A stretch of DNA of 64,000 nt from NCBI RefSeq assembly GCF_042432495.1, contig NZ_JBHLXC010000024.1:248001-312000 (forward strand), given 5' to 3'. Under the pieces are notes generated by a model, which was not told the DNA's origin, searched no databases, and saw only the letters and a program-made list of their open reading frames with translations. This document shows positions 61,061-64,000 of the stretch, in pieces. The translations under genes and the position numbers were made by a program. Within the stretch, counting starts at the first letter, position 1. Each line of letters begins with the position of its first letter. Source of the stretch: Pseudochelatococcus lubricantis (lineage in GTDB: Bacteria > Pseudomonadota > Alphaproteobacteria > Rhizobiales > Beijerinckiaceae).

Positions 61061-61602
61061 CGCGGTTCCTCCGCTGCGGGAAACAGCCCGATCACCTCGC
61101 CTTCGCGCGGTTCCCGCCCCGACGACGCATAGATATGGGCAGGCGGGCGCGGCTGCAATTGCGGGCCGGGCGGTTTCGCGGCCGGTGCGCCGGCGGCGTG
61201 CGATTCGCCGGCCTCCCGCTCGCCGAGCCAGATAGCGAAAGCCCGCCGCTCCGCCTCCTGCGCGCTGTCCGCCACGACAACGCCGCGCAGCGCGAGGCCG
61301 CGCCGCTCCAGCGTCAACCGGCGCAGATTGTTGGCCTCGAAAGCGAACAGCAGCACGAACAGAAGGCCCGCGATGCCCACCGCCGCCTCCGGCACGCCCG
61401 CCCATTCCAGCCCGAAGGAAAGCGCGAAGCTCAGCGCCAGAAAGCCGGCCGCGACGAGCCACAGCCGGTTCCACAGGCACCAGAGCAGCTGGAAGATCAG
61501 CGCGGCCCAGGAAAAGCCGTCCCGCACCACCTCCGCGCGCTCCAGCGCCAGCCGGTCGCCCGGCGACGCCCCCGCCGGCACATGAAACGTGTAGACAGCC
61601 AT
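61057..61602 (-). CDS. DUF2628 membrane protein
   Basis: Small membrane protein (181 aa) of DUF2628. N-terminal soluble part with YTFHVPAGASPGDRLALERAEVVRDGF, then F-S-W-A-A-L-I-F-Q-L-L-W-C-L-W and two to three hydrophobic helices (about 45-95), then a charged cytosolic tail rich in Pro/Arg. It sits between hisB and hisH in many alphaproteobacteria, but its role in or beside histidine synthesis is unknown. Coupled to hisH by a 4 bp overlap. Confidence 0.88.
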   Translation of the reverse strand: MAVYTFHVPAGASPGDRLALERAEVVRDGFSWAALIFQLLWCLWNRLWLVAAGFLALSFALSFGLEWAGVPEAAVGIAGLLFVLLFAFEANNLRRLTLERRGLALRGVVVADSAQEAERRAFAIWLGEREAGESHAAGAPAAKPPGPQLQPRPPAHIYASSGREPREGEVIGLFPAAEEPR

Positions 61603-61614
61603 GACGCGCCCCCG

Positions 61615-62202
61615 TTACAGCGACCCTTTCGTCGAGGGAACGCGCTCGCCCTCGCGCGGGTCGACAGCCACCGCGTTGCGCAACGCCCGCGCCAGCCCCT
61701 TGAAGCTGCTTTCCGCGATGTGATGCGCATTCTCACCATACAGCGTTTCGACATGCAGCGTCAGCCCGGCGTTGATGGCGAAAGCCTGAAACCACTCGCG
61801 CACCAGCTCCGTGTCGAAATTGCCGATCTTTTCACGCCTGAACTCGGTGCGGAACACGAGAAACGGCCGGCCGGAGATGTCGAGGGCGACGCGCGTCAGC
61901 GTCTCGTCCATCGGGAGATGCACATCCGCGTAGCGCGTGATGCCCCGCTTGTCACCGAGCGCTTTGCGGAACGCCTCGCCGAGCGCGATGCCGGTATCTT
62001 CCACCGTGTGGTGCTGGTCGATGTGCAGGTCGCCCGTCACCTTTACCTTGAGATCGAAGAGGGCGTGGCGCGCCAGCAGATCCAGCATATGATCGAAAAA
62101 GCCCACGCCGGTGGTAATTTCCGCCCGTCCGGTGCCGTCCAGGTCGAGGCTGATGAAAACATCGGTTTCCTTGGTGCGGCGTTCCACGGTGGCGGCGCGC
62201 AT
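61615..62202 (-). CDS. hisB: imidazoleglycerol-phosphate dehydratase
   Basis: Manganese-dependent dehydratase (195 aa, monofunctional). GVGFFDHMLDLLARH, DLHIDQHHTVEDTGIALGEA, MDETLTRVALDISGRPF, and NAHHIAESSFKGLARAL carry the His/Glu metal ligands in order. ATG 62202 is chosen; the frame opens to 62298 without family support. First gene of the minus-strand his run and divergent from hslV with a 157 bp spacer. Confidence 0.96.
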   Translation of the reverse strand: MRAATVERRTKETDVFISLDLDGTGRAEITTGVGFFDHMLDLLARHALFDLKVKVTGDLHIDQHHTVEDTGIALGEAFRKALGDKRGITRYADVHLPMDETLTRVALDISGRPFLVFRTEFRREKIGNFDTELVREWFQAFAINAGLTLHVETLYGENAHHIAESSFKGLARALRNAVAVDPREGERVPSTKGSL

Positions 62203-62359
62203 GAAGCGGGGTCTCCTGTTCGGACGGGCATTCCTTGCCGCGCTTGTAGCAAGAGAAATCTCCCCGCGCCAGAGCGGCTTGCATGCACAGGTGTCCATTT
62301 ACATTTTGCTTTGTAAAGAATCGGCATTACATGGACGCGAACAGAGAGGCATATCGTTC

Positions 62360-62935
62360 ATGAATTCACTGAGTGACGGACAGTTTCACGCCACCACAAT
62401 CCTCATGGTCCGGAAGGGCGGCCGTGTCGTCGTCGGTGGCGACGGGCAGGTCAGCCTCGGGCAGACCATCATGAAGGGCAATGCGCGCAAGGTGCGCCGG
62501 CTCGCCAATGGCAGCGTCATCTGCGGCTTCGCGGGAGCCACCGCCGACGCCTTCACGCTGTTCGAGCGGCTGGAGGCGAAGCTTGAGCAATATCCCGGCC
62601 AGTTGATGCGCGCCTGCGTCGAACTTGCCAAGGACTGGCGCACCGACCGCTATCTGCGCCGGCTCGAAGCCATGCTGCTGGTGGCGGACAGGCACGTCGG
62701 CCTGCTGATTTCCGGCACCGGTGACGTGCTGGAGCCGGAGGTGCGCGATAACGCCGCCATCATGGCCATCGGCTCGGGCGGCAATTACGCCCTGTCGGCG
62801 GCGCGCGCGCTGGCCGATTCGGCGCTCGACGCCGAGGAGATGGTGCGCCGCTCGATGGCGATCGCGGCCGAGATATGCGTTTACACTAACACCAGCCTCA
62901 TCATCGAGGCACTGGATGAGGCAGAAAACTTATGA
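62360..62935 (+). CDS. hslV: ATP-dependent protease peptidase subunit HslV
   Basis: Proteasome-like peptidase of the HslVU complex (191 aa precursor). The mature N-terminal catalytic Thr is in FHATTILMVRKGG after an 11-residue propeptide; VGGDGQVSLGQT and IGSGGNYALSAARAL are conserved. ATG 62360; GAGAGG lies upstream. The divergent spacer before it may contain a heat-shock promoter, but none was assigned. Overlaps hslU by 4 bp. Confidence 0.96.
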   Translation: MNSLSDGQFHATTILMVRKGGRVVVGGDGQVSLGQTIMKGNARKVRRLANGSVICGFAGATADAFTLFERLEAKLEQYPGQLMRACVELAKDWRTDRYLRRLEAMLLVADRHVGLLISGTGDVLEPEVRDNAAIMAIGSGGNYALSAARALADSALDAEEMVRRSMAIAAEICVYTNTSLIIEALDEAENL

Positions 62936-64000
62936 GCGCGTTTTCCCCCCGCGAGATCGTGTCCGAACTCGACCGCCACATCGTCGGTCAGCGCGAAGCC
63001 AAGCGCGCGGTCGCGATCGCCCTGCGCAACCGCTGGCGACGCCAGCAGCTCACCGGCCATCTGCGCGACGAAGTACTGCCCAAGAACATCCTGATGATCG
63101 GCCCCACCGGCTGCGGCAAGACGGAAATCTCCCGCCGGCTGGCGAGGCTCGCGGGCGCGCCTTTCCTCAAGGTAGAGGCCACCAAGTTCACGGAGGTCGG
63201 CTATGTCGGCCGCGACGTCGAACAGATCGTGCGCGACCTCGCGGAGGTCGCCATCGGCCTGGTGCGCGAGGCCAAACGCAAGGATGTACAGGCCAAGGCC
63301 CAGATGACGGCGGAGGAGCGCGTGCTCGACGCCCTCGTCGGCACCAACGCCAGCCAGACCACGCGCGACGCCTTCCGCCGCAAGCTCAGGGCCGGGGAAC
63401 TGGACGACAAGGAGATCGAGATCGAGGTGCAGACGCAGCCCGCCGGCCTGCCGATGTTCGACCTGCCCGGCATGCCCGGCGGATCCGTGGGCGCGATATC
63501 GCTCGGCGACATCTTCGGCAAGCTCGGCGGCGGGCGCACGCGCAACCGCCGGCTCAACGTACGCGACGCCTACGAGCCGCTCGTGACGGAAGAGAGCGAC
63601 AAGCTGCTCGACAACGACAGCATCGTGCAGGAGGCCATCCGCGAGACGGAGGAAAGCGGCATCGTCTTCCTCGACGAGATCGACAAGATCTGCGCCCGCG
63701 AGGGGCGTTCCGGCGCCGATGTCTCGCGCGAGGGCGTGCAGCGCGACCTGTTGCCGCTGATCGAGGGCACGACCGTCTCCACCAAGTACGGCCCGGTCAA
63801 GACGGATCACATTCTGTTCATCGCCTCGGGCGCATTCCACGTCGCCAAGCCGTCCGACCTGCTGCCGGAACTGCAGGGCCGCCTGCCGATCCGCGTGGAA
63901 CTCTCTCCGCTCAACGAGGACGACTTCCGCCGCATCCTCACCGAGACGGAGGCGAGCCTCATCAAGCAGTCCGTCGCGATGCTGGCGACAGAGGGCGTCA
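62932..64000 (+). CDS. hslU: ATP-dependent protease ATPase subunit HslU, C-terminus cut off by window edge
   Basis: AAA+ unfoldase partner of HslV, 356 codons visible. IVSELDRHIVGQREAKRAVAI, Walker A GPTGCGKTE (residues 57-65; Cys replaces the usual Val), KVEATKFTEVGYVGRDVE pore region, the I-domain (about 110-245), and Walker B IVFLDEIDKIC followed by DVSREGVQRDLLPL. Starts inside the hslV stop (ATGA). The C-terminal domain that docks into HslV lies beyond the window. Confidence 0.96.
   Translation, partial: MSAFSPREIVSELDRHIVGQREAKRAVAIALRNRWRRQQLTGHLRDEVLPKNILMIGPTGCGKTEISRRLARLAGAPFLKVEATKFTEVGYVGRDVEQIVRDLAEVAIGLVREAKRKDVQAKAQMTAEERVLDALVGTNASQTTRDAFRRKLRAGELDDKEIEIEVQTQPAGLPMFDLPGMPGGSVGAISLGDIFGKLGGGRTRNRRLNVRDAYEPLVTEESDKLLDNDSIVQEAIRETEESGIVFLDEIDKICAREGRSGADVSREGVQRDLLPLIEGTTVSTKYGPVKTDHILFIASGAFHVAKPSDLLPELQGRLPIRVELSPLNEDDFRRILTETEASLIKQSVAMLATEGV

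Overview
The window looks like chromosomal DNA of a GC-rich alphaproteobacterium, most likely from the Hyphomicrobiales (Rhizobiales). The support is gene order: a hisB-DUF2628-hisH-hisA-hisF-hisE-coaA run divergent from hslVU, a BolA/J-domain pair next to cobT, a complete liv operon, and a short GltX paralogue. Species cannot be fixed from the sequence. Both ends cut genes: a D,D-carboxypeptidase on the left and hslU on the right.

Layout. 1-6.9 kb: D,D-carboxypeptidase, bolA, J-domain protein, lipoprotein, cobT, tRNA-Gln(UUG), a DUF1697 protein, a (p)ppGpp-hydrolase-like HD protein and an unrecognised gene (here gene X). 7-15.5 kb: the accessory core, an all-minus-strand array of four paralogous 502-551 aa proteins with three CesT-type (type III secretion) chaperones. 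15.8-19.5 kb: HAD phosphatase and a gtrA/gtrB/polytopic-membrane-protein cluster for surface glycan modification. 19.9-24.4 kb: livF-G-M-H-K. 24.8-26.8 kb: tandem glycine riboswitch, DadA-type amino acid dehydrogenase and a DUF336 protein. 26.9-33.3 kb: a DUF3141 PhaC-like hydrolase, then a probable glutarate module (class III CoA-transferase, glutaryl-CoA dehydrogenase, divergent LysR). 33.3-39.1 kb: cheZ/cheY pair and an RND efflux pump with its adaptor. 39.4-45.6 kb: PfkB sugar kinase, DsbA-like protein, aroQ, accBC, TPP riboswitch and thiED. 45.7-57.4 kb: dps, nadE, gltX paralogue, XRE-cupin regulator, cytochromes c, rhodanese, cysK, nagK-nagA-folP and an Rrf2 regulator. 57.4-64 kb: coaA, his genes and hslVU.

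The most interesting part is 6.3-15.5 kb. Each large protein carries a complete kinase-like motif set: a glycine-rich loop, a V-V-(I/V)-K lysine, a Q-x-D-R-H-x-x-N catalytic loop and a (I/V)-D-N-D metal motif. The order resembles PI3/PI4-kinase-type or other atypical kinases. Two of the chaperone genes end inside the Shine-Dalgarno sequence of the effector that follows. Two chaperone copies are almost identical over 483 bp. A truncated copy of gene X lies behind effector 3 just where the intact gene X lies behind effector 1, which suggests an ancestral chaperone-effector-X module that was duplicated and rearranged. Type III secretion is inferred from the chaperone family; no secretion apparatus, integrase or transposase is in the window. 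The remaining genes are mostly ordinary housekeeping functions.
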